Source: RCIO01 sp964629765 (GTDB lineage: Bacteria > Pseudomonadota > Alphaproteobacteria > Rhizobiales > Rhizobiaceae). Taken from it: a DNA stretch of 64,000 nucleotides. Under the pieces are notes generated by a model. It saw only the letters and a list, made by a program, of their open reading frames with translations, was not told the origin of the DNA and did no database searches. Positions 18,784 through 28,948 of the stretch are shown in pieces. Where the stretch lies: positions 40,028 through 104,027 of the forward strand of contig CAZVTK010000003.1 in assembly GCA_964629765.1 (NCBI GenBank). The letters are read 5' to 3'. How positions within the stretch are numbered: position 1 is the first letter of the stretch; every line of letters starts with the position of its first letter. Made by a program: the position numbers and the translations under genes.

Positions 18784-19069
18784 CGCCCGCTCTCGTCCGC
18801 CCGACACTCCCCTCTCGACTGCGGCCGGTTGCCCGCCCGGCCGTTTCCTGGAGCCGCAGCCGTCTCATCCTTTCAGCCCATTGGGCCGCTCCGGCTTCTT
18901 CACTACCCTGTCACCGCTACGGCCCGCGAGACGCGGACCTTGAGTGCGGCGGGATTTGCCATTACACCCGCGCGGGCCGGCGGACCGGGCATCCCGTGAG
19001 CCGGTCTTGGGTCGCCGGCCAGCAGGCGGTGCAGCATTCGGATCGCGGCCTCGCCGCCAGAGGACCAGA
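18784..19069. other. Intergenic stretch before the ABC exporter genes
   Basis: 286 bases with no recognisable gene. It may hold a promoter for the wzm-wzt-glycosyltransferase genes. I saw no convincing hairpin or operator. Confidence 0.3.
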
Positions 19070-19927
19070 TTGAAACAATTCGCGGCGAGCTCAAATCCCC
19101 ATTCGGCTCCCTCGGCATCCCCGGCGGCGCTCGTCGCGAGCTTTTTCCAGAACCGGCAGCTGATCTGGCAGCTCGTGAAGCGCGAGGTGCTCAGCCGCTA
19201 CCGGGGCTCGCTGCTCGGTCTGGCATGGTCGTTCCTGAATCCCCTGCTTATGCTGGCCGTCTACACCTTCGTGTTTTCGGTGGTGTTCCGGGCGCGCTGG
19301 GGCGAGGCCGGCACCGGCGAGGAAAGCCGGCTGGATTTCGCCATCACGCTCTTCGCGGGTCTGATGGTGCACAGCTTCTTCGCCGAATGCGTCAATCGGG
19401 CGCCCGGCATCGTGCTCGCGCATGCGACCTATGTGAAGCGGGTGGTTTTCCCGCTCGAAACGCTGACATTCGTCGTACTGGGCTCCGCCTTCTTCCATCT
19501 GCTCGTCAGCGTCCTCGTGCTGCTGCTGGCGCGCCTGGCGGCCGGGCACGATTTCTCGCCGGTCGTGCTGCTCGCGCCCGTCGTCCTCGCGCCTTTCATT
19601 CTCTTCGTCGCCGGCCTGACATGGATGCTCGCGGCGCTGGGGGTCTATGTGCGCGACATCGGCCAGGGGGTCGGCATCCTGGTCACGGCCATGCTCTTCC
19701 TGTCGCCGGTCCTGTATCCGGTTTCGGCGCTGCCCGCCTCGTTGCAGTCGGTGCTGTATTTCAACCCCCTCACCTTCATAATCGAGGAGATTCGCGACGT
19801 CCTGATCTGGAACACGCTGCCCGACTGGCGAGGCCTCGCGCTGTACACCGTGGCCAGCCTGGTCGTGGCATGGATCGGCTTCTGGTGGTTCCAGAGGGCG
19901 CGCAAGGGCTTCGCCGATGTCATCTGA
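19070..19927 (+). CDS. wzm: Polysaccharide ABC exporter permease (Wzm-like)
   Basis: 285 residues of the ABC-2 type permease family. An amphipathic N-terminus, LIWQLVKREVLSRYRGSLLGLAWSF, is the hallmark of LPS/capsule/teichoic-acid exporters. About six membrane spans follow, with LTWMLAALGVYVRDIGQ and LSPVLYPV in the usual places. The start is taken as TTG 19070 because AGAGGA lies about eight bases upstream and no ATG or GTG fits better. It overlaps the ATPase gene by 11 bases. The pair should move the finished lipid-linked glycan across the inner membrane. Confidence 0.88.
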   Translation: MKQFAASSNPHSAPSASPAALVASFFQNRQLIWQLVKREVLSRYRGSLLGLAWSFLNPLLMLAVYTFVFSVVFRARWGEAGTGEESRLDFAITLFAGLMVHSFFAECVNRAPGIVLAHATYVKRVVFPLETLTFVVLGSAFFHLLVSVLVLLLARLAAGHDFSPVVLLAPVVLAPFILFVAGLTWMLAALGVYVRDIGQGVGILVTAMLFLSPVLYPVSALPASLQSVLYFNPLTFIIEEIRDVLIWNTLPDWRGLALYTVASLVVAWIGFWWFQRARKGFADVI

Positions 19928-21272
19928 GGCAGGCCGCCCCGACGACGTTGCGATCAGCGTCCGCAATGTCAGCAAATGCTACTTCATGTATGCGCGTCCG
20001 CAGGACCGGCTGAAGCAGGCGACCCTCCAGAAGCTGCGCCGCCTGCTCGGACGGACCGCCGCCAGCTATTACCGCGAGTTCTGGGCGGTCCGGAACGTCT
20101 CCTTCGAGGTCAAGCGCGGCGAAACCGTCGGCATCGTCGGCCGGAACGGAGCGGGCAAGTCGACGCTGCTGCAAATGATCTGCGGCACCTTGTATCCCAC
20201 GGGGGGCTCGGTCGAGGTGAACGGCAGGGTGGCGGCGCTGCTCGAGCTCGGCGCCGGCTTCAACCCGGAATTCACCGGCCGCGAGAACGTCTACCTCTAT
20301 GCCGGAATCCTTGGCCTCGAGCACAAGGAGATCCAGGAACGCTTCGAGGACATCGCGGCATTCGCCGAGATCGGCGATTTCATGGAGCAGCCGGTCAAGA
20401 CCTACTCGTCGGGAATGTTCGTCCGCCTCGCCTTCGCCGTCTCGGCCTGCATAGACCCCGACATACTGATCGTGGACGAGGCCCTGGCGGTGGGCGACGC
20501 GAAATTCCAGGCGCGCTGCTTCCGGCGGCTCGAGGAACTGGCCGCGCGCGGCACCTCCATCCTGTTCGTTTCGCATTCCATGGAAATGATCGTGCGCCAC
20601 TGCGACCGGGCCGTGCTGATGGAGAACGGCTCGGTGGAGATGACCGGCGAACCGGGCAAGGTCGCCAACCGCTATCTCGATCTCGTGTTCGGCGTGGAGC
20701 GCCGCAAGGCCGACGACGCCGAGGTCGAGACGGTGGAGGTTGTCGAGGATCGGGAGCCCGAAGAATCGGCGCCCTCGGACCATCCGTCCGGGAAATTCGA
20801 GGAGAGGCCCGGCTACAACAAGATGGAATACCGCTGGGGAAGCCGGGATGCGGAGATCATGGATTTCGAGATGAGATCCGACGGCGGGCCGCACACGACC
20901 CAGCTCGTTGCCGGCGCCAAGGCCTCGCTCACCGTATGGGTGCGCTTTCACAAGGAAACGCGGGACCCCATCTTCGGCCTCACGATCAAGACGCCCGACG
21001 GCGTGGTGGTGACCGGCTCGAATTCGCGCGATGTCCTGGGCAGCGGCGCAACGGGCGTCGCGCGCAAGGGAGAGTGGCGGCGCGTCACCTTCGGCTTCGA
21101 CCAGCGACTCGCTCCGGGGGAATATCTGCTGTCGGTCGGCGTCGCCGAGGATGTGGGCGGCGAGATCATCGCGCTGGACCGGCGCTTCGATTCCGTTCAT
21201 GTCGCTGTGCCGGCCGCCCAGCGGAAACTGTTCGGGCTGGTCGATTTCGGCATGGAGGTCGCGGTCCGATGA
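19917..21272 (+). CDS. wzt: Polysaccharide ABC exporter ATPase with carbohydrate-binding C-terminal domain (Wzt-like)
   Basis: 451 residues. The nucleotide-binding domain has Walker A GRNGAGKST near residue 75, signature YSSGM near 163 and Walker B ILIVDEALAVGD near 180. After an acidic linker (residues about 260-285), a beta-rich C-terminal domain of about 170 residues resembles Wzt_C, which in E. coli O8/O9a binds the capped O-antigen and sets export specificity. Its presence suggests the glycan is end-modified before export; the neighbouring methyltransferase domain could supply such a cap. The stop overlaps the next start as ATGA. Confidence 0.9.
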   Translation: MSSEAGRPDDVAISVRNVSKCYFMYARPQDRLKQATLQKLRRLLGRTAASYYREFWAVRNVSFEVKRGETVGIVGRNGAGKSTLLQMICGTLYPTGGSVEVNGRVAALLELGAGFNPEFTGRENVYLYAGILGLEHKEIQERFEDIAAFAEIGDFMEQPVKTYSSGMFVRLAFAVSACIDPDILIVDEALAVGDAKFQARCFRRLEELAARGTSILFVSHSMEMIVRHCDRAVLMENGSVEMTGEPGKVANRYLDLVFGVERRKADDAEVETVEVVEDREPEESAPSDHPSGKFEERPGYNKMEYRWGSRDAEIMDFEMRSDGGPHTTQLVAGAKASLTVWVRFHKETRDPIFGLTIKTPDGVVVTGSNSRDVLGSGATGVARKGEWRRVTFGFDQRLAPGEYLLSVGVAEDVGGEIIALDRRFDSVHVAVPAAQRKLFGLVDFGMEVAVR

Positions 21273-24200
21273 AGGGCTATGCGAAGGATCCCGGGCTCAA
21301 CCTCTACCGGCGTCCCGCAGACGCCGGCATCGCCTATTCGGATGGCGATGCCACCGAGGCCGCGATGCTGGAGGCGGTCCGCAGCGTGGACGATCGCAGC
21401 GTGCTGTCGCGCGAGCTTGTCGGAAAGATCGTCGACTGGCCCTCCGAATATCACTTCAGCCGCCTGCGCCACTGCATCGTGCGGCCGCTCGACATCCGTC
21501 CTGGGGACAGGGTGCTCGAGATCGGCTGCGGCTGCGGCGCCATCTCCCGCTATCTGGGCGAAATCGGTGCCGAGGTCACGGCGCTGGAAGGCAGCCCGCA
21601 AAGGGCGAGGATCGCCGCGGAACGGTGCAGAGATCTGCCGAATGTCCGCTTCGTCGTGGGCGATTTCGGGCAAGTCGAGCTGGGCGAGCGCTTCGACTGG
21701 GTGCTTTTCATCGGCGTCATCGAATATGCGCCGGTCTTTTCCGATCATCCCGATGCGGTACGGCACTATATGGATATCGCCTCCGGCTATCTGGAGGACG
21801 ACGGCCGCCTCGTCATCGCGATCGAGAACAAGCTGGGCCTGAAATATTTCGCCGGATGCAGGGAGGATCATCTCGCCAGGCAGTATTACGGCATCCAGGG
21901 TCTCTACCAGGAGAAGGAACCCGTCACGTTCGGCAAGCGCGAGCTGGCAGCGAAGCTGGCCGAGGCGGGGTTTAAGGACAGCCGGTTCTGGTATCCCTTT
22001 CCCGATTACAAGCTGCCCTCGCTGATCGTCTCGGAAGAAGCGGTCGGCGGGCCTGACTTCGACGTCGAGGAGCTGATGGCGCGCATCTATGCGCGCGACT
22101 ATGGCGGATATGACGCCCGGCATTTCGACGAGACGCTTGTGCTCAAGGAGGCCGCACGCAACGGCCTGCTCGGGGATCTCGCCAACTCCTTTCTCGTCGT
22201 TGCCAGGCGTCGGGCAGACCGCAGCCGGCCGGTTGACGCGGGCGCGCTTCTGGCCGCCACCTATGCGGTCCATCGACGGCCCGAATTCACCGTCGAGACC
22301 CGTCTGCTGAGGCGCGACGGAGGCATCGTCGCCGAAAAGCGGCCGCTCGTGCCCGAAGCGTCCCGGCAGATCGAATGCGCGGGCCTGACCGTCGATCACG
22401 TGCCCGGTACGGAAAAGTACGTGCGCGGAGAGCTCGCGGTATGGAGCCTGACGCGCGCGCGCGCGCGGGGTGCTACGTTCGACGAGATCGTCGAACGTTT
22501 CCTGCCCTGGTTCGACTATCTGACCAGCCGGGCCGAACGGGACGCGGCCCTTGCCGGAAGCGATTTCGCCACGCTCACCCTCGACGGCGGCTGCTACGAC
22601 CTGACGCCGTTCAACCTCGTGAAGACAGCCACGAGCTTTTCGCCGATCGACGACGAGTGGCGCGTTCGCGGCCGCATTCCGCTCGGGCTGGTGGTGACGC
22701 GCGCCGTATACTCGTGCCTGCACGGCCTGCCCGGCTTCGAGTACCGCCCCGTTTCGATCGGCGAGGTGATACTGGCGCTCGCCGCGTCGCGCGATCTCTC
22801 CGTTTCGGCGGAAGAGCTGGACGGTTGGCTGGAGGTCGAGAGGCAGGTCGTCGCGGCGATCCATGGCCGTGCTTTCGGTGAGGCGGCGCCGGTGCTGTCG
22901 ATCGAGAGCCGGCGCCAGTTCACCGGCATGGAGCAAAAGCTCGAATCCCGGATACGGGAGCAGACATCATACATAGCGACCCTGCTCCAGTCCCTTGCCG
23001 ATCAGCAGGCGGTCATCAGGGACAGGGAAGGCATTATCAGGGACAGGGAGAGCGCCATCGAGAGCCGCGATGCCGAAGTCGCACGATGGCAGCAGATGGC
23101 ACAACGCCTCCACTCGAGCACTTCGTGGCGCATCACGTCGCCTCTGCGCATGGCCGGGCGGTTCCTGCGGGGCGATTTCGGGCAGATCCGACGCACCCCG
23201 GTGAAGCGCTATGGCGAGGAGCTGCTGGAGCGCAAGCTTGCCAAGCTCCCCGGCGATTCAGGCCAGAACACGCCGGCGCTCCAGGCGATCATCGATGCAC
23301 GCTGCGCCATGACGGCGGTGCCCGTGACGATCGATCCGCTGAGCGCGACGTTAAAAACGCCCCCCCGCATCGACATCAGCGCCGTGACCTACAACAACGC
23401 GCAGTGGCTCGATCAGTTCATCGCCAGCCTCCGGGCGCTCGACTATCCGAAGGATCTGCTGGCGGTCACCTTCGTCGACAACGGCTCGCGCGAAGAGGAA
23501 TTCGAGGCCGTGCAGGAGGCCGCGGAGGCACTGCGGGGCGGGGGATACGAGGTCCGGGTCATCCGCCAGAAGAACCGGGGCTTCGGCTGCGGGCACGACG
23601 TCGCCATCAGATCGGGCAACGCTCCTTTCTGCCTGGTCACCAACGTCGACCTCGTATTCGAGCCATCGACGCTGCGCCGGCTGGCGGCCGTGGCGAGCGT
23701 GGACGATGCGGATGTCGCCGCCTGGGAGGTCAGGCAGAGGCCGTTCGAGCACCCCAAGTTCTACGATCCGGTGACCGGCTTCACCAACTGGAACTCCCAT
23801 GCCTGCGTGTTGCTGAGGCGAAGCGCCTATGAAGAGGTCGGCGGCTACGATCGCCGGATATTCATGTATGGCGAGGATGTGGAGCTGTCCTACCGGCTGC
23901 GCCGACACGGCTACAGGCTGCGTTACTGCCCTCAGGCGGTGGTCGACCATTTCACCTATGGCGACGATATCTCGGTGATCAAGCCGCTCCAGTATCGCGG
24001 CAGCGTGTTTGCCAACACCTATCTGCGGATGAGATACGGCAATCGCGAGGATGCGACCGTCGGCCGTCTGCTCTTCTTGCAGCAGATGATCACGTCCAGC
24101 GCCTATCCCGGCGTGCGCCTCGACCTGCTGAAGCAGGTTCCGAAGCTGATCGGCGCGTCGTTCTCGGCAAGGCCGAAAGCGGGCGCAGGCGCATCCTTTC

Positions 24201-25024
24201 CCTTTCGCGGATGGGATTATGAATTGCAGCGGCCGGGAGCGGCGTTCCAGTCACGGCATATTCCGGCCGACGCGCCGCTCGTATCGGTGATCACCCGTAC
24301 GATCGGTGACCGCGATCCGCTGCTGCGCCAGGCCATGCTTTCGGTAGCGCACCAGACATATGCCAATATCGAGCACATCATCGTCCAGGACGGCGGCGAC
24401 AGCGCCGCCGACGTCGTGCGCGAGGTCGCGGCGGCGACCGGTCGCGCGACGAGGTTCATTCCGCTCGGCAAGGTCGGGAGGTCGGCGGCGGGGAATGCCG
24501 GTATCGATGCGGCGGCGGGCCGCTGGTGCGTGCTCCTCGACGACGACGACCTGCTTTTCGCCGACCATGTCGAAGTGCTGGTCCAGACGCTGCTGGACAA
24601 CCCCGCCGCCGTTGCGGCCTATTCCTCGGCATGGGAGGTCGCGACCGAATATCTGAACGCCGACCGCACCGCCTACCGGGAGCATGGCTACAGGATCCTG
24701 CCCGATCTCGGCACGACCTTCTCGAAGGAAACCCTGTCGAAGATGAATTTTCTGTCGATCCAGTCGGTGCTCTTCAGCAAGGAGCTGTTCGAGCAGCGCG
24801 GCGGGCTGGACGAGGATCTTGAAACGCTGGAAGACTGGGTGCTGTGGAACCGCTACGCCGAAGGCAACGAATTCGCCTTTGCGCCGAAAGTGACCAGCCT
24901 CTTCAGGGTGCCGGCCTCGGAAGAAAGCCGGACGGCGAGACAGGAAGCGCTGGACTCGAACTATGCGGAGGCTCTCGCCCGCGTCGAGTCGTTCAGCCGC
25001 GATCCCCTCCTCGCGGCGGGCTGA
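21269..25024 (+). CDS. Trifunctional methyltransferase-glycosyltransferase-glycosyltransferase
   Basis: 1251 residues with at least three catalytic units. Residues about 60-240 are a SAM methyltransferase (VLEIGCGCGAISRYLG near 87). Residues about 553-620 form a charged coiled coil, followed by SSTSWRITSPLR. A first GT2 domain starts near 701 (ISAVTYNNAQWLDQFI, DNGSREEE, TNVDLVFEPS, YGEDVELSYRLR). A second GT2 domain starts near 1003 (SVITRTIGDRDPLLRQA, LLDDDDLLFADH, EDWVLWNRY). The start overlaps the wzt stop as ATGA, so synthesis is coupled to the exporter. It resembles chain-terminating or repeat-extending enzymes that sit with Wzt_C exporters. The sugars added are unknown. Confidence 0.87.
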   Translation: MKGYAKDPGLNLYRRPADAGIAYSDGDATEAAMLEAVRSVDDRSVLSRELVGKIVDWPSEYHFSRLRHCIVRPLDIRPGDRVLEIGCGCGAISRYLGEIGAEVTALEGSPQRARIAAERCRDLPNVRFVVGDFGQVELGERFDWVLFIGVIEYAPVFSDHPDAVRHYMDIASGYLEDDGRLVIAIENKLGLKYFAGCREDHLARQYYGIQGLYQEKEPVTFGKRELAAKLAEAGFKDSRFWYPFPDYKLPSLIVSEEAVGGPDFDVEELMARIYARDYGGYDARHFDETLVLKEAARNGLLGDLANSFLVVARRRADRSRPVDAGALLAATYAVHRRPEFTVETRLLRRDGGIVAEKRPLVPEASRQIECAGLTVDHVPGTEKYVRGELAVWSLTRARARGATFDEIVERFLPWFDYLTSRAERDAALAGSDFATLTLDGGCYDLTPFNLVKTATSFSPIDDEWRVRGRIPLGLVVTRAVYSCLHGLPGFEYRPVSIGEVILALAASRDLSVSAEELDGWLEVERQVVAAIHGRAFGEAAPVLSIESRRQFTGMEQKLESRIREQTSYIATLLQSLADQQAVIRDREGIIRDRESAIESRDAEVARWQQMAQRLHSSTSWRITSPLRMAGRFLRGDFGQIRRTPVKRYGEELLERKLAKLPGDSGQNTPALQAIIDARCAMTAVPVTIDPLSATLKTPPRIDISAVTYNNAQWLDQFIASLRALDYPKDLLAVTFVDNGSREEEFEAVQEAAEALRGGGYEVRVIRQKNRGFGCGHDVAIRSGNAPFCLVTNVDLVFEPSTLRRLAAVASVDDADVAAWEVRQRPFEHPKFYDPVTGFTNWNSHACVLLRRSAYEEVGGYDRRIFMYGEDVELSYRLRRHGYRLRYCPQAVVDHFTYGDDISVIKPLQYRGSVFANTYLRMRYGNREDATVGRLLFLQQMITSSAYPGVRLDLLKQVPKLIGASFSARPKAGAGASFPFRGWDYELQRPGAAFQSRHIPADAPLVSVITRTIGDRDPLLRQAMLSVAHQTYANIEHIIVQDGGDSAADVVREVAAATGRATRFIPLGKVGRSAAGNAGIDAAAGRWCVLLDDDDLLFADHVEVLVQTLLDNPAAVAAYSSAWEVATEYLNADRTAYREHGYRILPDLGTTFSKETLSKMNFLSIQSVLFSKELFEQRGGLDEDLETLEDWVLWNRYAEGNEFAFAPKVTSLFRVPASEESRTARQEALDSNYAEALARVESFSRDPLLAAG

Positions 25025-25206
25025 AAGCAAACTCACGAAGAGGGACGGCCGCGGCCTGTCTCGACATCGACGGGCCGGATCGGGTCAGCCGCGTCGGCCT
25101 GTTCTTTTGGCCTTGTTGTTTTGTTGCTGTGGCGTGGCCGTTTGAGGTAATGAGACCCGCATCTTCTGCCCGCCTCCCGTTTTCCATCCTCGAAAGCCGA
25201 TCCCCA
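25025..25206. other. Intergenic region before wbpE
   Basis: 182 bases including a T-rich stretch near 25100-25130 that is unusual for this GC-rich window and may belong to a promoter. No hairpin terminator was recognised. Confidence 0.3.
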
Positions 25207-26325
25207 ATGTCGCTTGCCTTCATCGATCTTGCCGCCCAGCAAGCCCGTATCCGTCCCGCGCTCGACCGGGCGATCGCGAACGTGCTCGACGATGGCCGGT
25301 ACATCAAGGGCCCGCAGGTCGCGGAGCTGGAAGGGCAGCTCGCCGCGTTCTGCGGTGCGAGGCACTGCCTGTCCTGCGCCAACGGCACCGACGCCCTTCA
25401 GCTCGCCCTGATGGCGCTGGGGGTCAAGGCGGGCGACGCGGTCTTCGTGCCCTCCTTCACCTTCGCCGCGACCGCGGAGGTCGTTCCGCTGGTCGGCGCC
25501 ACGCCGGTCTTCGTCGACGTCCTGCCCGACACCTTCAACATGGACCCCGAAAGCCTCAAGCGGGCGATCGTCCACGCGCGTGCGGCCGGCCTGAACCTTG
25601 CCTGCGTGATCCCGGTCGACCTGTTCGGCCTGCCCGCCGACTACGACGCGCTGATCCCCATCGCGCGCGAGAACGGCATGAAGGTGGTCGGCGACAGCGC
25701 TCAAGGCTGGGGCGGCGTCTATCACGGCCGCGTCGCCGGCTCGCTCTGCGACATCACCACCACCTCGTTCTTCCCGGCCAAGCCGCTGGGCTGCTACGGC
25801 GACGGCGGCGCGATCTTCACCGACGACGACCAGCTCGCGGCGCTGATCGATTCCTTCAGGGAGCACGGCAAGGGATCGCATAAATATTACAACGAGCGCA
25901 TCGGCCTCAACAGCCGGCTCGACACGTTGCAGGCGGCGGTCCTGATCGAGAAGCTGGCGATCTACGCCGACGAGATCGAGGAGCGCCAGAAGGTGGCGCG
26001 GCGCTACACCGACGGGCTTTCGGGACTTTACGAGACGCCTTACATCCCCGAAGGGCTGACCAGCATCTGGGCGCAGTACACGCTGAAGACGAAAAACACC
26101 GCCGAGCGCGAGGCGCTTCAGGCGCGCGCCGCTGCGGCGAAGGTGCCGACCGTCATCTATTATCCCGTGCCGCTGCACCGCCAGCACGCCTACAAGCACT
26201 TTCCGGGCGATCCGGCCGGTTTCGGCGTCAGCGACGACCTTGCCGCCCGGGTGATCAGCCTGCCGATGCACCCCTACCTTGCCTCGCAGGTTCAGGACGG
26301 CATCATCGCCGCGGTGGCCGGCTAA
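25207..26325 (+). CDS. wbpE: UDP-2-acetamido-2-deoxy-3-oxo-glucuronate aminotransferase (WbpE-like, DegT/DnrJ/EryC1 family)
   Basis: 372-residue PLP-dependent sugar aminotransferase. Features are FIDLAAQQ at the N-terminus, ANGTDALQLALMALG, the SFTFAATAEV loop, and the PLP lysine K192 in FFPAKPLGCYGDGGA. WbpE proteins share this FPAKPLGCYGDGGA form. It transfers an amino group, usually from glutamate, to C3 of the 3-keto uronate made by WbpB, and WbpD then acetylates it. It lies about 180 bases after the large glycosyltransferase gene and may have its own promoter. Confidence 0.9.
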   Translation: MSLAFIDLAAQQARIRPALDRAIANVLDDGRYIKGPQVAELEGQLAAFCGARHCLSCANGTDALQLALMALGVKAGDAVFVPSFTFAATAEVVPLVGATPVFVDVLPDTFNMDPESLKRAIVHARAAGLNLACVIPVDLFGLPADYDALIPIARENGMKVVGDSAQGWGGVYHGRVAGSLCDITTTSFFPAKPLGCYGDGGAIFTDDDQLAALIDSFREHGKGSHKYYNERIGLNSRLDTLQAAVLIEKLAIYADEIEERQKVARRYTDGLSGLYETPYIPEGLTSIWAQYTLKTKNTAEREALQARAAAAKVPTVIYYPVPLHRQHAYKHFPGDPAGFGVSDDLAARVISLPMHPYLASQVQDGIIAAVAG

Positions 26326-26502
26326 CCCGCCGCCGGCTCTGCCGGAGCCACGAAAGCCCCGGTTCGCGCGATCGAGCGGGCATGGAACAGCCCGGTCGAC
26401 GCAATGGTGCGGACCGGCTTCGACGAATCACGCCGTGAAGGCCGAGACCGGCCGTCACCCGCTCGACGGTGCAGCGAGCGGGCGAAAGGTCGCGACGGGA
26501 TT

Positions 26503-26520
26503 GTAATGTTATTAAGTTAC
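26503..26520. promoter_or_regulatory. Zur-box-like palindrome upstream of the CobW-type gene
   Basis: An 18-base imperfect palindrome, GTAATGTTAT-TAAGTTAC, stands out as AT-rich in a GC-rich region. It resembles the alphaproteobacterial Zur operator (about GTAATGTTATAACATTAC as I recall it): the left half matches fully and the right half matches at 5 of 8 positions. It ends 8 bases before the ATG of a CobW-type GTPase, a family often repressed by Zur. The close spacing suggests a leaderless transcript or a start slightly downstream. Confidence 0.55.
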
Positions 26521-26528
26521 ATATACGG

Positions 26529-27782
<1,254 letters not shown>

Positions 27783-27831
27783 AGCCCGGCGCGCCGGCGC
27801 CCGGCTCTGCCCGCCCGGTCAGCGAGCCCGG

Positions 27832-28599
27832 TCAGCCGGGACGGCAGCCGGTGCGCAGCAGCGGGCACCTGACGGCCATCGGGCGCTCGCGCCCGGCGAA
27901 CTCGATGAGCCGCGCCACGTCGCTGACCGCCACGGTCCCCTGGTTGGCGCGCACCCCCACGGGCTGGAGCCTCTGGAAGGCGCGCGACAGGCTTTCGGGC
28001 TTCATGCCGAGCGTTCCGGCGATCAGCAGCTTCTCGTAGGGCAGGGCGATCGTGCAAGGCCCCTGCGAGACCGGGGCCAGCGAAACGAGGAAGCTGGCGA
28101 GCCGCTGGGGCCCCGTGCGCGCCTTCAACTCCTCGATCTGGTCGACGAGCTCGCGCAGATGCGCGGATACGGACGCCAGCATCGCAAGGCCGATCTCGGG
28201 ATTCGAGCGGGTCAGCTCGACGACGGCGCGCGCCGGAACCGCAAGCAGGCGCGCGCTGCCCACCGTCTCGCCGCTGACCGGATAGCGGCCGCCCGTGAGG
28301 CAGGGCACCTCGGCCACGCAGTCGCCGCGCTTGAACACGCCGACCACTGCCTCCTCGCCGCCCACGGTCATGCGGAACAGCTTAACCCAGCCTTCCAGCA
28401 CGAGATAGAAGGCGCTCGCCCGCTCGTCCTGCTCGAAGAGGGCCGTGCGCCGCGACAGGACCCGCAGCTCCGACTGCGCCAGCAGCGCGTCGAGCGTGCC
28501 GGGCTGCAGCGCCGAGAACATCGGCGCCGACCTGACGGCCTCCCGGTCATGCGGGTCGAGACACAAGGCGCTCCTCCTTCTTTCGTCCTCTGCTGACAA
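27832..28599 (-). CDS. Crp/Fnr-family transcriptional regulator (Dnr/NnrR-like)
   Basis: 255 residues. The N-terminal cyclic-nucleotide-binding-type sensor covers about residues 25-140 (SRRTALFEQDERASAFYLVLEGWVKLFR). A dimer helix follows, then a helix-turn-helix near 190-215 with LGMKPESLSRAFQRL, whose SLSR..R recognition helix suits TTGAC half-sites. The four N-terminal cysteines of oxygen-sensing FNR are absent, so a haem/NO sensor such as Dnr or NnrR fits better. It is divergent from the heme-copper operon, with a perfect TTGAC-N4-GTCAA site between them. That it activates the operon in response to NO is inferred. Confidence 0.85.
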   Translation of the reverse strand: MSAEDERRRSALCLDPHDREAVRSAPMFSALQPGTLDALLAQSELRVLSRRTALFEQDERASAFYLVLEGWVKLFRMTVGGEEAVVGVFKRGDCVAEVPCLTGGRYPVSGETVGSARLLAVPARAVVELTRSNPEIGLAMLASVSAHLRELVDQIEELKARTGPQRLASFLVSLAPVSQGPCTIALPYEKLLIAGTLGMKPESLSRAFQRLQPVGVRANQGTVAVSDVARLIEFAGRERPMAVRCPLLRTGCRPG

Positions 28600-28686
28600 A
28601 CGACCACGTCCGCGCGTGCGGGACTTTGCGGAAACGCAAGCACCGGAGCGATCGCGCCCGAAATGCCGGCCGCGCCCGGACGCTGC

Positions 28687-28700
28687 TTGACTTCGGTCAA
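28687..28700 (+). promoter_or_regulatory. Dnr/FNR-type box upstream of the heme-copper operon
   Basis: TTGAC-TTCG-GTCAA is a perfect inverted repeat with a 4-base spacer. Its centre at 28693.5 puts a class II start site (41.5 bases downstream) near 28735. A plausible -10 lies at about 28722-28730 and the first ATG at 28763. It sits in the divergent gap next to a Crp/Fnr regulator gene, so local control is likely. Confidence 0.75.
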
Positions 28701-28762
28701 GGGGGTCCGGGCGCGCGTGCCTGTAGCGTCACGCAGCAAATGTGCCATTCAGGAGAAGGACG

Positions 28763-28927
28763 ATGAGCGACAGTCCCAGCCCGGAACCGCGGCCGGAACG
28801 GATTCCGGCGATGCAGCAGCTTCTCGACAACCCGTTCCTGCTTCTCTTCATCGGGATCACGGTGCCGACGGCCATCTACATCGTGTGGGGCGTGATGGAG
28901 ATCGCTTCCATCCCGCTCGCGCCCTAG
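28763..28927 (+). CDS. Small single-span membrane protein, subunit IIa-like, of heme-copper oxidase operon
   Basis: 54 residues: a Pro/Glu-rich cytoplasmic N-terminus, then one membrane span (FLLLFIGITVPTAIYIVWGVM) and a short tail. ATG 28763 has AGGAGAAGGA in front. Single-span peptides of this size are encoded beside ba3-type (B-family) oxidases as subunit IIa. It is the first gene of the operon, 21 bases ahead of subunit II. The call rests mostly on size, topology and position. Confidence 0.65.
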   Translation: MSDSPSPEPRPERIPAMQQLLDNPFLLLFIGITVPTAIYIVWGVMEIASIPLAP

Positions 28928-28948
28928 GCCCGGCCGGAGGATACCGAC

